Source: an uncultured Eubacterium sp.
GTDB lineage: Bacteria > Bacillota > Clostridia > Oscillospirales > CAG-272
DNA: 64,000 nucleotides
Assembly: GCA_900544285.1 (NCBI GenBank)
Contig: UQUT01000005.1
Coordinates: 36,419-100,418, forward strand
Direction: 5' to 3'
Part shown: piece by piece, positions 24,886 through 32,682 of the stretch
Position numbering within the stretch: the first letter of the stretch is position 1
Layout: every line of letters starts with the position of its first letter
Translations under genes and position numbers: made by a program
Notes under the pieces: generated by a model
The model's database searches: none
Told to the model about the DNA's origin: nothing
Seen by the model: the letters and a program-made list of their open reading frames with translations, nothing else

Positions 24886-25104
24886 TTATTTGTCCTCTTT
24901 TTTTCTTATATCGGACAGCTTTTCGATTGTTCCGTCCGGACGCTTTATGACGGTGTTTTCAAGCTGACCCGCAAAACTCGCGCGGAAACGGAGACGGAAT
25001 TCGTTGCGGAGCTTTGTCTGTTCCGCCTTTTCTTCCTCCGTCAATCCTTCGGATTTTTCTTTATGAGCAAGCTCGTTTATTCTTCTTGTAAGTTCGTCTT
25101 TCAT
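24886..25104 (-). CDS. DUF896 small protein (YnzC-like)
   Basis: 72 residues, almost wholly helical and charged, with the family's EEEKAEQTKLRNEFRLRFRASF and QLENT segments. In Bacillus the homologue ynzC lies in the SOS-regulated yneA operon, but the molecular role is unknown. The ribosome site AAAGGAG and a consensus promoter are immediately upstream. It is monocistronic here, ended by a palindrome terminator. Confidence 0.88.
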   Translation of the reverse strand: MKDELTRRINELAHKEKSEGLTEEEKAEQTKLRNEFRLRFRASFAGQLENTVIKRPDGTIEKLSDIRKKEDK

Positions 25105-25140
25105 AAAATCATCTCCTTTTACCCTCCGGCATGATGATTT

Positions 25141-25169
25141 ATTATATCACGTTCCGCAGAATTATTCAA
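25141..25169 (-). promoter_or_regulatory. Promoter for the DUF896 gene
   Basis: On the minus strand TTGAAT (25169-25164), 17 bp spacer, TATAAT (25146-25141). The -35 box overlaps the last codons of the M50 protease gene. Confidence 0.65.
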
Positions 25170-25734
25170 TCCCCTTCGACGCAATATATCCCGCAAAAAG
25201 ATATGTGCAAAATATCAGAAGGGTGACGTTTTCCGCCGTATAAAAAAAGATATAGACGGCAAGTATCCATAAAAAGAACAGTGAAACGGAGGTCGTAAAC
25301 CTCACAGCCTTCTCTCCCGCGCCTTCGCCGAACGCAAGAGATATCAGCGCCGAAAGTATCCGTCCGCCGTCGAGGGTCGCCATGGGAAGGAGGTTCAGAA
25401 TGAGTGTTATCCGGGAAAAAAGCCGCACCGACCCGCCGCACGGCAGAAGCGGGGAAAGCAGAATGAGAAGAATATTTTCAAACGGGCCCGCAAAGGCTAT
25501 CAGTATCTCCTCATAATATGACGCCGCCGCACTTATCTTCATGCTTATTCCGACGGGCATAAGAGTTACTTTTTCAATCCTTTTTCCAAGAAGAAGCGCC
25601 GCCGTCCCATGCCCGAGCTCATGCAGGACGGTAACCGTTATGACCGCAAAGCTCTGCGACCGCGGCACGGCAAAAATCAGGAGAAATATCCCCGCCGCGG
25701 CAAAAGGGTGGACAGAAAATCGCGTTGCCCTCAT
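25162..25734 (-). CDS. M50 site-2 protease, SpoIVFB-like
   Basis: 190 residues with about six hydrophobic segments. The zinc motif is HELGH (residues 38-42), and the third ligand is in NLLPMATLDGG (D122). The pattern is that of SpoIVFB, which cuts pro-sigma-K in the mother cell during sporulation. A C-terminal CBS domain, present in Bacillus SpoIVFB, is absent. A SigK-type gene is encoded 6 kb away in this window and would be a natural substrate. It overlaps the YtvI-like gene by 4 bp (ATGA), so the two are translationally coupled. Another role for a small M50 protease cannot be excluded. Confidence 0.82.
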   Translation of the reverse strand: MRATRFSVHPFAAAGIFLLIFAVPRSQSFAVITVTVLHELGHGTAALLLGKRIEKVTLMPVGISMKISAAASYYEEILIAFAGPFENILLILLSPLLPCGGSVRLFSRITLILNLLPMATLDGGRILSALISLAFGEGAGEKAVRFTTSVSLFFLWILAVYIFFYTAENVTLLIFCTYLFAGYIASKGIE

Positions 25735-26753
25735 TTTCTCTCCCTCCCCGCCCCGATATATACGGAGGCGACCGTCAAAAACAATGGAGAGACGAGCGCT
25801 CCCGCCGCCCCGAACAGCTTTATGCAGGCGTACATCACAAAAAGCGAGACCACCGCGGGCACTCCCAGCCCCTCGCCGACGAGCTTCGGTTCGGTCAGCT
25901 GCCTGGCAAGGGACGTCACCGCCCAGATAATGAGCAATATTATTGCCGTTTTTCTTTCGCCCGTAAAAAACATCACCGCCGCATACGGCGCAATGACTAT
26001 CCCCGTGCCGATTGCGGGGAGCGCGTCAAAAATTGCCGTAATGAGCGCAAGCGCAAGCGAATATCTCACCCTCGCAAGCGAAAAGCCGAGATACAGCACC
26101 GAAAAAATCAGGAATGATATCAAAAGCTCGCTCTTCGCCGTTTTCATCACAGCCGCCGTCATTCCCCGCCCGAGCTTCCCCTCCGGAAAATATTTTCCGA
26201 AAAACCGGGGCAGACTGTCATAGCAGAAGCAGAACAGAATTCCCGAAAAAACAGCGACAACGGAGAAAAACAGCGCGGATGGCACCTGCGCCGCCGCCTT
26301 TCCGAGAAATGACGAAAACGCGGAAAAGAGCTTTTCCGTCAGACTTTTTATTATAAGAGAAAGCGTCTCGCCCGTGTCCTCCGAAAAACCCGGAAACAGC
26401 TTTTCGGATATAAAATCCGGCACAAGACGGAGCTTTTTTATCAGTCCGATTATCTTCCCCTCGTCGCGCGACCAGGCGATATAAAGCTCACTTATCTGGC
26501 GGTATATCAGCTTTCCGAGAAGGGCGAGGAGCGCAATCGAAACGGAATAAATCAGCACGGAAAAAGCGGCGGCAAGCCTTTCCCCCGCCTTTTTCCTCTT
26601 TACGCCGAGCTTTCTCACGGCTTTTACGGAAACCGTGGACACTGCAAGCCCGATTATAAACGGCGCGCAGGGCGCAAAAAAATATTTTATCCCGACAAGC
26701 ACGCAAAAAGCCCCGATAATCGCCGTCACAGCTGATTTTTTCGCCTCCGCCAT
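25731..26753 (-). CDS. AI-2E family (YtvI-like) membrane protein
   Basis: 340 residues with seven or eight membrane helices and the family's C-terminal DALPAIGTGIVIAPYA and LTEPKLVGEGLGVPAVVSLF segments. In Bacillus YtvI is expressed in sporulation; other AI-2E proteins are exporters or Na+ antiporters. The ATG at 26753 is chosen because GGGAGG lies 9 nt upstream; the longer form from 26774 would place that site inside the gene. Its coupling to the SpoIVFB-like protease favours a sporulation role. Confidence 0.82.
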   Translation of the reverse strand: MAEAKKSAVTAIIGAFCVLVGIKYFFAPCAPFIIGLAVSTVSVKAVRKLGVKRKKAGERLAAAFSVLIYSVSIALLALLGKLIYRQISELYIAWSRDEGKIIGLIKKLRLVPDFISEKLFPGFSEDTGETLSLIIKSLTEKLFSAFSSFLGKAAAQVPSALFFSVVAVFSGILFCFCYDSLPRFFGKYFPEGKLGRGMTAAVMKTAKSELLISFLIFSVLYLGFSLARVRYSLALALITAIFDALPAIGTGIVIAPYAAVMFFTGERKTAIILLIIWAVTSLARQLTEPKLVGEGLGVPAVVSLFVMYACIKLFGAAGALVSPLFLTVASVYIGAGRERK

Positions 26754-26797
26754 ATGCTCCGTCCTCCCAATCATATTTTAACTTTTGGTTAACTTCC

Positions 26798-26826
26798 TTG
26801 ACAAAATCCTTTGTTTGTGATATTAT
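26798..26826 (+). promoter_or_regulatory. Promoter for the LRR lipoprotein gene
   Basis: TTGACA (26798-26803), 17 bp spacer, TATTAT (26821-26826), 52 bp before the start codon. Confidence 0.75.
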
Positions 26827-26878
26827 TTATAAGCACACGAGCTTTCGGCTTAAATAACTTATAAGGATAGATAAATAT

Positions 26879-27646
26879 ATGAAAAAGATTATTGCTTTAT
26901 TTCTCGTTCTTACTCTCGTAGTAGCTTTTGCGGCGTCATGCGGAAAGGATCCCGTAAATCCTCCGGATGTGACAGTCGGCACAACGACCACCGCCTCGAC
27001 AGACGGCACCGGATCGACATCCGGCACGGAGACGACAACCGGAACGGAAACAACAGCACCCGACCTCGATAAATATAAAGAATTCAAGGACGGCGCCTTC
27101 CTTTACAGAATCGTCCGCGATGAAAACGGCAACTTCTCCCATGTTGAAATAAACAAGTATTACGGAGAGGACGAGTCACTCATCATTCCTTCGACATACA
27201 AATATAAAGACTCATATTTCAACGTTACGGTTATCGGTGTTCTCGGAAACATCGGCGCTCAGCAGGGACTGACTTCGGTCAAAGAGCTCACAATCCCCGG
27301 AACTGTCAAGGTTATAAATTCGATTGCCTTCTTCAGCGCAATCAATCTTGAAAGAATCAACTTTGCGGAAGGTCTTGAAACAATCAGCGATATGGCATTC
27401 TGGTGCTGCACGGGACTTAAGGAATTCACCCTTCCCTCAACGCTCAAGGAAATCGGCGCGAATGCGTTTTCCGGTTGTGAATCGCTTGAAACGCTCGTCA
27501 TTCCTTCCTCCGTTGAAACAATCGGTGCAGGCGCGTTCTCCGGTTGCACGGCTCTCAAAACCGTAACAATCCCCGAAAAGTTCCGCGCTCAGGAAGCAGA
27601 AATCTTTAACGGTTGCCCGAATGTAACAATAACCTACGTCGGCTGA
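26879..27646 (+). CDS. BspA-type LRR lipoprotein
   Basis: 255 residues. A lipoprotein signal ending AFAASC (Cys21) is followed by a ~40-residue Thr/Ser/Gly-rich spacer. The C-terminal half holds LRR_5 repeats, seen as LTIPGTVKVINSIAF, FTLPSTLKEIGANAFSGC, LVIPSSVETIGAGAFSGC and VTIPEKF. BspA-like LRR proteins are surface binders (host matrix, other cells or polysaccharide). The ribosome site is AAGGA at a slightly long distance. It is followed by a hairpin that may also control the next gene. Confidence 0.86.
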   Translation: MKKIIALFLVLTLVVAFAASCGKDPVNPPDVTVGTTTTASTDGTGSTSGTETTTGTETTAPDLDKYKEFKDGAFLYRIVRDENGNFSHVEINKYYGEDESLIIPSTYKYKDSYFNVTVIGVLGNIGAQQGLTSVKELTIPGTVKVINSIAFFSAINLERINFAEGLETISDMAFWCCTGLKEFTLPSTLKEIGANAFSGCESLETLVIPSSVETIGAGAFSGCTALKTVTIPEKFRAQEAEIFNGCPNVTITYVG

Positions 27647-27659
27647 TAACAGAAATCTT

Positions 27660-27706
27660 CACCCCTTCATAGTATGGTATAAACCATGTTATAAAGGGGT
27701 GTTTTT
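27660..27706 (+). promoter_or_regulatory. Hairpin that can act as terminator or sequester the next ribosome site
   Basis: CACCCCTT (27660-27667) pairs with AAGGGGTG (27694-27701), with an inner ATGGT/ACCAT stem, followed by seven T. The right arm AAAGGGG is also the only Shine-Dalgarno candidate for the TTG start at 27707, at 7 nt spacing. Folding would therefore hide the ribosome site of the SleL-like gene. Confidence 0.6.
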
Positions 27707-28984
27707 TTGACCTTATATATAGTTACAGCAGGCGACTCGCTCTATTCAATTGCGGAAAAATTCGGCGTCACTGCGGCTTTTCTTGCCGAATGGAACGGTA
27801 TCTCCCCGCCATATCCGCTGACGGTCGGTCAGTGTCTGCTCATTCTTTCGCCGACGCTTACCCACACCGTTTCAAGAGGCGAGACGATATTTTCGATATG
27901 CTCGCGTTACGGTATAACGCAGAACGACCTTTTCCGTCGCAATCCATCCCTCTGCGGCGGCTATGTTCCGCTCTCCGCAGGGCAGACGCTCGTCATCGAC
28001 TTCGGCGAAACGCCTGTCGCGGATTATTTTTCATACGCCTATGCTTACACCTTCATCGAGGAACGTATTCTCCGACAGACCCTGCCGTATCTTTCGTCGC
28101 TTGCGCCGTTTACATACGGTTTCACGGGTGACGGCACGCTTCTTTCCCTTCCGGACGCAGTTCTCCTCTCCGCCTGTCGGGATTACGGAGTCATGCCGCT
28201 CATGCACCTTTCAACCCTCACCGAAAGCGGCAACTTTTCAAATGAGCTTGCAAGCGAGCTTTTTTCATCGCCCGAAGCGGAGGACAATCTCATCGGCGAA
28301 ATCATCGCGGAAATGACGGAAAAGGGTTACGACGGGCTTGATATCGACTTTGAATTTGTCTATGTGTCGGACGCGGAAGCATATGCGGACTTCATTGCAA
28401 AAGCCCGTCGCGCCCTGAGTCCCTACGGATATACGGTCTATGCCGCGCTTGCGCCGAAAACCTCCGCCACTCAGCCGGGACTTCTTTATCAGGGTCACCT
28501 CTATGACAAAATCGGCGCGGCGGCAGACAAGGTTTTTCTGATGACCTATGAATGGGGCTATACATACGGCCCGCCGATGGCTGTCGCACCGATAAATTCC
28601 GTGCGCCGCGTTCTTGACTATGCCGTCACGGAAATTCCTCCGGAAAAGATAATCATGGGTATTCCGAACTACGGTTACGACTGGGCACTGCCGTACAAAT
28701 CGGGAGAAACCCGCGCGACTCTCATTTCAAATGAGGACGCGCCGCGCATAGCCGCTGAAAACAATGCCGAAATCAGATTTGACGAAGCGGCACAGTCACC
28801 TTATTTCAATTACTATAAAAACGGCATCATGCACGAGGTCTGGTTTGAGGATCCGCGCTCCGTAACGGCAAAACTCGCCCTGCCGCAGGAATACGGCTTT
28901 TTCGGAGTCGGCTATTGGAACGCCATGCGCCCGTTCAATTCAAACTGGCTGATTCTCTCACGGCTTTATCGCTCCTCCCCCTGA
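27707..28984 (+). CDS. LysM-GH18 glycosidase, SleL/YaaH-like
   Basis: 425 residues starting with TTG. An earlier or ATG start is not possible without losing the first LysM, which begins at residue 3 (YIVTAGDSLYSIAEKFGV). A second LysM lies at about 52-96. The GH18 catalytic motif DGLDIDFE is at residues 209-216 with E216 as acid. In Bacillus, YaaH/SleL is an N-acetylglucosaminidase on the spore that degrades cortex fragments at germination. There is no signal peptide, as in SleL, which is packed from the mother cell. The weak start and hairpin-covered ribosome site suggest translation control. Confidence 0.88.
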   Translation: MTLYIVTAGDSLYSIAEKFGVTAAFLAEWNGISPPYPLTVGQCLLILSPTLTHTVSRGETIFSICSRYGITQNDLFRRNPSLCGGYVPLSAGQTLVIDFGETPVADYFSYAYAYTFIEERILRQTLPYLSSLAPFTYGFTGDGTLLSLPDAVLLSACRDYGVMPLMHLSTLTESGNFSNELASELFSSPEAEDNLIGEIIAEMTEKGYDGLDIDFEFVYVSDAEAYADFIAKARRALSPYGYTVYAALAPKTSATQPGLLYQGHLYDKIGAAADKVFLMTYEWGYTYGPPMAVAPINSVRRVLDYAVTEIPPEKIIMGIPNYGYDWALPYKSGETRATLISNEDAPRIAAENNAEIRFDEAAQSPYFNYYKNGIMHEVWFEDPRSVTAKLALPQEYGFFGVGYWNAMRPFNSNWLILSRLYRSSP

Positions 28985-29041
28985 CCTACTTTTCTTCGAG
29001 AAGAAAAGTAGGCAAAAGAAACTTTAATTATTGGTTTGCAC
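28985..29041. repeat. Dispersed palindromic repeat, copy 1
   Basis: Right after the SleL-like stop codon comes CTACTTTTCTTCGAGAAG...GTAG, a 26 bp hairpin, then GGCAAAAGAAACTTT and TTATTGG. The same core occurs at 41270-41490 and, inverted, at 63952-64000. The rest of 28985-29194 has no gene. Confidence 0.8.
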
Positions 29042-29159
29042 AAGATTTATATTCTCATCAAAAAGGGCAGTGGCGCACGAAATGCGTCGGAGTGGGATTT
29101 GCAAATGCGCAAGCGTTTGCAGGCGCACCTCTTCCGCTTTTCTCTTTTCTCTTAACTTA

Positions 29160-29187
29160 AAAAAGCCCCGCCGGAGCGGAGCTTTTT
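29160..29187. terminator. Terminator at the end of thrE
   Basis: AAAAAGC(C)CCGC, CGGA loop region, GCGG(A)GCTTTTT; T-runs on both strands between convergent transcripts. Confidence 0.75.
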
Positions 29188-29194
29188 GCTTTTA

Positions 29195-30469
29195 TTATTT
29201 TCTTTTTATCTTCATAACGCCCTTGCGCAGCATATCAAGAACGGTATACATCGTGATAAGTCCGAGCGCTATCGCCCCCGCGACCATAAGGGTTAAATTG
29301 AAAGCGGAAGAGGCAAGCGGGTCGCCGCTGATGAGATAATAGACGGCTCTGTAAATACCCGCTCCGGGCACAAGCGGAATTATTCCGCAGATGAGGAAAA
29401 TCGTTTCGGGTGCTTTCAGCGCTCTTGCGAAAATGTAAGCAAGGAGCTCCGCAAGCAACGCGCCGAGGAACGCACCCCAGACGTCACCCATGCCGTTATA
29501 AAATCCGAAAAGGTTTGCCGTCCAGCCGATTGCCGCCGTGAAAGCTGACGCAATGATGAACTTCTTCGGCACTTCAAGTATAAACGAAAAGCCGACGATT
29601 GAAAATGCCGCCGCGGCAAAACCGACCGCGTAACCGACAAAACCGCTCCTTGTGATGTTCGTTATAAATCCGATTGTTTCGGGTGCAAAGCCGACCTTCT
29701 GCCCGAAAAATATTCCCGCGCCGACGCCGACAGCAACCGCCGCCGCTATCATAAACGCCTCAACCATTCTCGCGCATGCGGAAATAAAGTCTCCCTGAAG
29801 CACGTCACGGACAGCGTTTGTTATCGCAACGCCGGGCACAAGCGGCATTATTCCGCCGACGATTATGTACTGCGGGTGAAGTTCTATCCCCGCCTTCATC
29901 GACCCGAAAACGCACAAAAGCGAAACAATCGTTATCGTTGCGGCGCAGAGCACATCCGAAAGAAAGTCCATTCCGATGAACTTGCGCAGATAGTAGTTTT
30001 CAAATGACATAACAAGTCCGGCAATGAGCGCAACCGTTGCGTCAAGAAGCGAGCCGCCGTAAAGCAACGCAAACATGCTCGTTGCAAACATAACTCCGAT
30101 TATTTTCATAACCGTGCCGTAGATATGCTCGTTTTTTATCTTTTCAAGGCGTAATTTTGCCTCTTCAATCGTAATCTTTCCGCTGCAGAAATCGCGGGAA
30201 ACATTGTTTACAAGGTATATCCTCGAAAGATTGTTCGACCCCGGCATTATTCTGCGCGTGACGGACAGCGTTTCCTTTTTATCGTCCGAAAGGGTGACGG
30301 TTATTCCCGTCGGCAGAACAAAAGCGTCCGCCTGAGAGAAACCCGTCGTCTGAAGTATTCTTGATATGGTGTCCTCAACACGGTGCGTTTCGGCGCCCGC
30401 GCTCATCATTATCTGCCCCGCAAGTATCGCCATATCGACAAGTTCGCGGTAATAAAACGAGTCCTCCAT
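29195..30469 (-). CDS. Threonine/serine exporter, fused ThrE
   Basis: 424 residues. The N-terminal ~120 are soluble, with AGAETHRVEDTISRI typical of the ThrE (DUF1212) start. About ten membrane helices follow, made of the ThrE half (GGIMPLVPGVAITNAVRDVLQGD) and the ThrE_2/DUF3815 half (CGIIPLVPGAGIYRAVY). The paired PLVPG motifs mark the fused form, which many Clostridia have as two genes. Predicted to export small amino acids. GGAGG precedes the start. Third gene of a DUF2500-ppx-thrE operon. Confidence 0.9.
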   Translation of the reverse strand: MEDSFYYRELVDMAILAGQIMMSAGAETHRVEDTISRILQTTGFSQADAFVLPTGITVTLSDDKKETLSVTRRIMPGSNNLSRIYLVNNVSRDFCSGKITIEEAKLRLEKIKNEHIYGTVMKIIGVMFATSMFALLYGGSLLDATVALIAGLVMSFENYYLRKFIGMDFLSDVLCAATITIVSLLCVFGSMKAGIELHPQYIIVGGIMPLVPGVAITNAVRDVLQGDFISACARMVEAFMIAAAVAVGVGAGIFFGQKVGFAPETIGFITNITRSGFVGYAVGFAAAAFSIVGFSFILEVPKKFIIASAFTAAIGWTANLFGFYNGMGDVWGAFLGALLAELLAYIFARALKAPETIFLICGIIPLVPGAGIYRAVYYLISGDPLASSAFNLTLMVAGAIALGLITMYTVLDMLRKGVMKIKRK

Positions 30470-30481
30470 AATTCCTCCGAT

Positions 30482-31432
30482 TTATTTTGTGTTTTTTCTT
30501 TCTTCTATCATTTTTGCGACAAATCCCTCGCGCACGCCGGCCCCGCTTATCACGAGCCTTTCGACGCCGCAATAGCGTATGACCTCGCACAGTGCGCACG
30601 CCCCGGGAGCGACTGTTGCCGTTCTGTCCGGAGAATATTTCTTTATCGCCGCGCCGCCGTCGGAAAGGACTGTATCGCGGACGGAGAAAAGGTCGTCTGC
30701 CGTCATTTCAAAGCCGTCAAGCGAGGACGGTCCCGAGCGGACACCCATGAATATCTTTGCGACGGCTCTCGCCGTCCCGCCGATGAGATATGCCGTCCCG
30801 CCGATATTTTCAAATTCAGGATGTGTTGAAAGCTCCGAGAGAACGTAATTTTTTATATCGGCAAGCTCGCCCTCCGCAACCGAAAGAGGATTTTCGGCAA
30901 ACCGCTTTGAAAGCGCAAGACAGCCAATCCGGAAGCTGTGCCCGCAGGTTTTCCGTCCGTCCTCAAAGCCGACTATCTCCGTGCTGCCGCCGCCCATATC
31001 GACGGTTATTCCCTTCTTTGCAATGTCCGCGCCGAAGCGCTTTACCGTTGCAAAAAAGTCAAGCTCCGCCTCCTCGTCTCCGGAGATAACGTTGACATCC
31101 ACTCCGAGCCGCCTTTTTATCGACGCAAGCACCTTGTGCGTATTTGAAAGCCCGCGCAGGCTTGCCGTCGCAAAGGCATAAAAAGCATCCGTCGGCACGG
31201 AATTCGCCCGCGCAAGATATTCGCGCAGCACGGCAAAAAGCCTGCCTTCGCCGTCCGGCGATAGTCTCCCGCCGACCGAATACGCCGCAAGACCGAGCAT
31301 GCTGCGCGCCGAATCGCAAACGGAAAATTCCCCCGTCTCGATATTTATATCGTATATGTTCATTCTGACGCTGTTCGCGCCGATATCGACCACCGCAATT
31401 TTTTCGGTGGACTCTGAAAATCTGTCATTCAT
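30482..31432 (-). CDS. Ppx/GppA-type phosphatase
   Basis: 316 residues of the sugar-kinase/Hsp70-like ppx/gppA family. N-terminal phosphate loop AVVDIGANSVRMNIYD, central DMGGGSTEI and GGTARAVAKI, and a terminal ISGAGVREGFV. The family hydrolyses polyphosphate or pppGpp; this short single-module form has no HD or C-terminal domains, so which substrate is used is unclear. It overlaps the DUF2500 gene by 4 bp and is 12 bp from thrE. Confidence 0.88.
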   Translation of the reverse strand: MNDRFSESTEKIAVVDIGANSVRMNIYDINIETGEFSVCDSARSMLGLAAYSVGGRLSPDGEGRLFAVLREYLARANSVPTDAFYAFATASLRGLSNTHKVLASIKRRLGVDVNVISGDEEAELDFFATVKRFGADIAKKGITVDMGGGSTEIVGFEDGRKTCGHSFRIGCLALSKRFAENPLSVAEGELADIKNYVLSELSTHPEFENIGGTAYLIGGTARAVAKIFMGVRSGPSSLDGFEMTADDLFSVRDTVLSDGGAAIKKYSPDRTATVAPGACALCEVIRYCGVERLVISGAGVREGFVAKMIEERKNTK

Positions 31433-31749
31433 ATCACAAAAGAAATAAACTCCGTTCCTCTGACCGTCACCGTGCCCTCGTCGCCCTCGGCAAAATAAAG
31501 ATAGGCATCGTCCGACACGCGATATTCCGACCTGTCCCCCGTTTTGAATTCAAACGTCATGAAATAGGCTTTGCCTTCCTTTGACATTGAAAACGTTCTC
31601 TTTGAAACAACCTTTGCGGGAGCGGATATTCTGGGCAGGTTCACATTCTTTTTTGAAAAGCCCGCCGCGCGGGAAACTGTCACCGCCATTATAATCAGCA
31701 AGACGGCAAATGCGGAAAACATAAGTATCCCGCCCAATGTGAAGTTCAT
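31429..31749 (-). CDS. DUF2500 membrane-anchored protein
   Basis: 106 residues from the ATG at 31749, preceded by GGAGG; the ATG at 31791 lies upstream of that site and is rejected. One N-terminal helix, then a small beta domain with APAKVVSKRTF, YFMTFEF and EGTVTVRGTEFISF, typical of DUF2500. Function unknown. First gene of the ppx-thrE operon. Confidence 0.82.
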   Translation of the reverse strand: MNFTLGGILMFSAFAVLLIIMAVTVSRAAGFSKKNVNLPRISAPAKVVSKRTFSMSKEGKAYFMTFEFKTGDRSEYRVSDDAYLYFAEGDEGTVTVRGTEFISFVI

Positions 31750-31779
31750 TTCAAACCTCCGGAAAATTATTGCTATATG

Positions 31780-31808
31780 ATTATACACCATAAAATCAAA
31801 AATCGCAA
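31780..31808 (-). promoter_or_regulatory. Promoter for the DUF2500-ppx-thrE operon
   Basis: On the minus strand TTGCGA (31808-31803), 17 bp spacer, TATAAT (31785-31780). Confidence 0.6.
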
Positions 31809-31883
31809 GAGGATTACGAAAAAGTACTTGCCCTGCGGAATATAATTTTACAAACCCCTTGAAACGGAGGCATTTTACACAAA

Positions 31884-32576
31884 ATGATGGGCTTTTTTTC
31901 GGCGCTTATGTCGAATTTTCTTTATCTTTTCCTCAAAATATCATATTCGCAGAGCTTTCCTCCTCCCCTTTCGCCGAAGGAGGAAGAAGAATGTTTTGAA
32001 AAAATGCGCTCCGGCGATATGGCGGCAAGAGGAAAGCTGATAGAACACAATCTCCGCCTTGTGGCGCATATCGTCAAAAAATATTATTCCATGTCCAAAA
32101 ATCAGGATGACCTCATCTCCATCGGCACGATCGGGCTGATAAAAGCAATCGACTCTTTTGACAGTCGCAACGGCACGCGCTTTGCAACCTATGCGAGTAA
32201 ATGCCTGCAAAATGAGATACTTATGTATTTCCGGTCGCAGAAGAAAACGGCGTGCGAGGTCAGCATAAGCGAGCCGATAGACATAGATAAGGACGGCAAC
32301 CCGCTGACTTATATCGACGTTATCAGCACGGAGGACACAATCGCAGACGATATCGACTGTAAAATAAAAACGTCGAAAGCCAAAAAAGCGATTCTCACGG
32401 TGCTGGACGAAAGGGAGAGGGAAATAATCATCCTGCGTTACGGGCTTTCCGGCTCGCGCGCGATAACACAGCGCGAGGTTGCGGAAAAACTGGGAATATC
32501 ACGCTCGTATGTTTCGCGGATTGAAAAATCGGCGCTGAAAAAAATGAGCGGTTATCTTTCCTCCGGCATATTCTGA
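31884..32576 (+). CDS. sigK: Late mother-cell sporulation sigma factor, SigK type
   Basis: 230 residues. The hydrophobic N-terminal ~22 residues (MMGFFSALMSNFLYLFLKIS) form the pro-sequence typical of pro-sigma-K, followed by FPPPLSPKEEEE like the Bacillus FPQPLS junction. Region 2 includes IEHNLRLVAHIVKKYY and DLISIGTIGLIKAIDSF; region 4 has REVAEKLGISRSYVSRIEKSALKKM. Sigma-K drives coat and mother-cell lysis genes. The gene is intact, with no skin-type insertion. GGAGG is 13 nt from the ATG. The predicted activating protease is the SpoIVFB-like protein at 25162-25734. Sigma-E is a relative but has a different N-terminus. Confidence 0.9.
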   Translation: MMGFFSALMSNFLYLFLKISYSQSFPPPLSPKEEEECFEKMRSGDMAARGKLIEHNLRLVAHIVKKYYSMSKNQDDLISIGTIGLIKAIDSFDSRNGTRFATYASKCLQNEILMYFRSQKKTACEVSISEPIDIDKDGNPLTYIDVISTEDTIADDIDCKIKTSKAKKAILTVLDEREREIIILRYGLSGSRAITQREVAEKLGISRSYVSRIEKSALKKMSGYLSSGIF

Positions 32577-32682
32577 GCGTCGTCCGCATATATCTTTTAT
32601 CGGATAAATAAAGCTCTTGCCGTCGGCGGCGACAGGAGCCGAATATCACAGAAAAATCCGTCGGGAAAGAGGTTACACATTT

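Noticed and set aside
31884..32576. Skin-like element interrupting sigK
   Set aside because: The gene is continuous and full length; no recombinase nearby.
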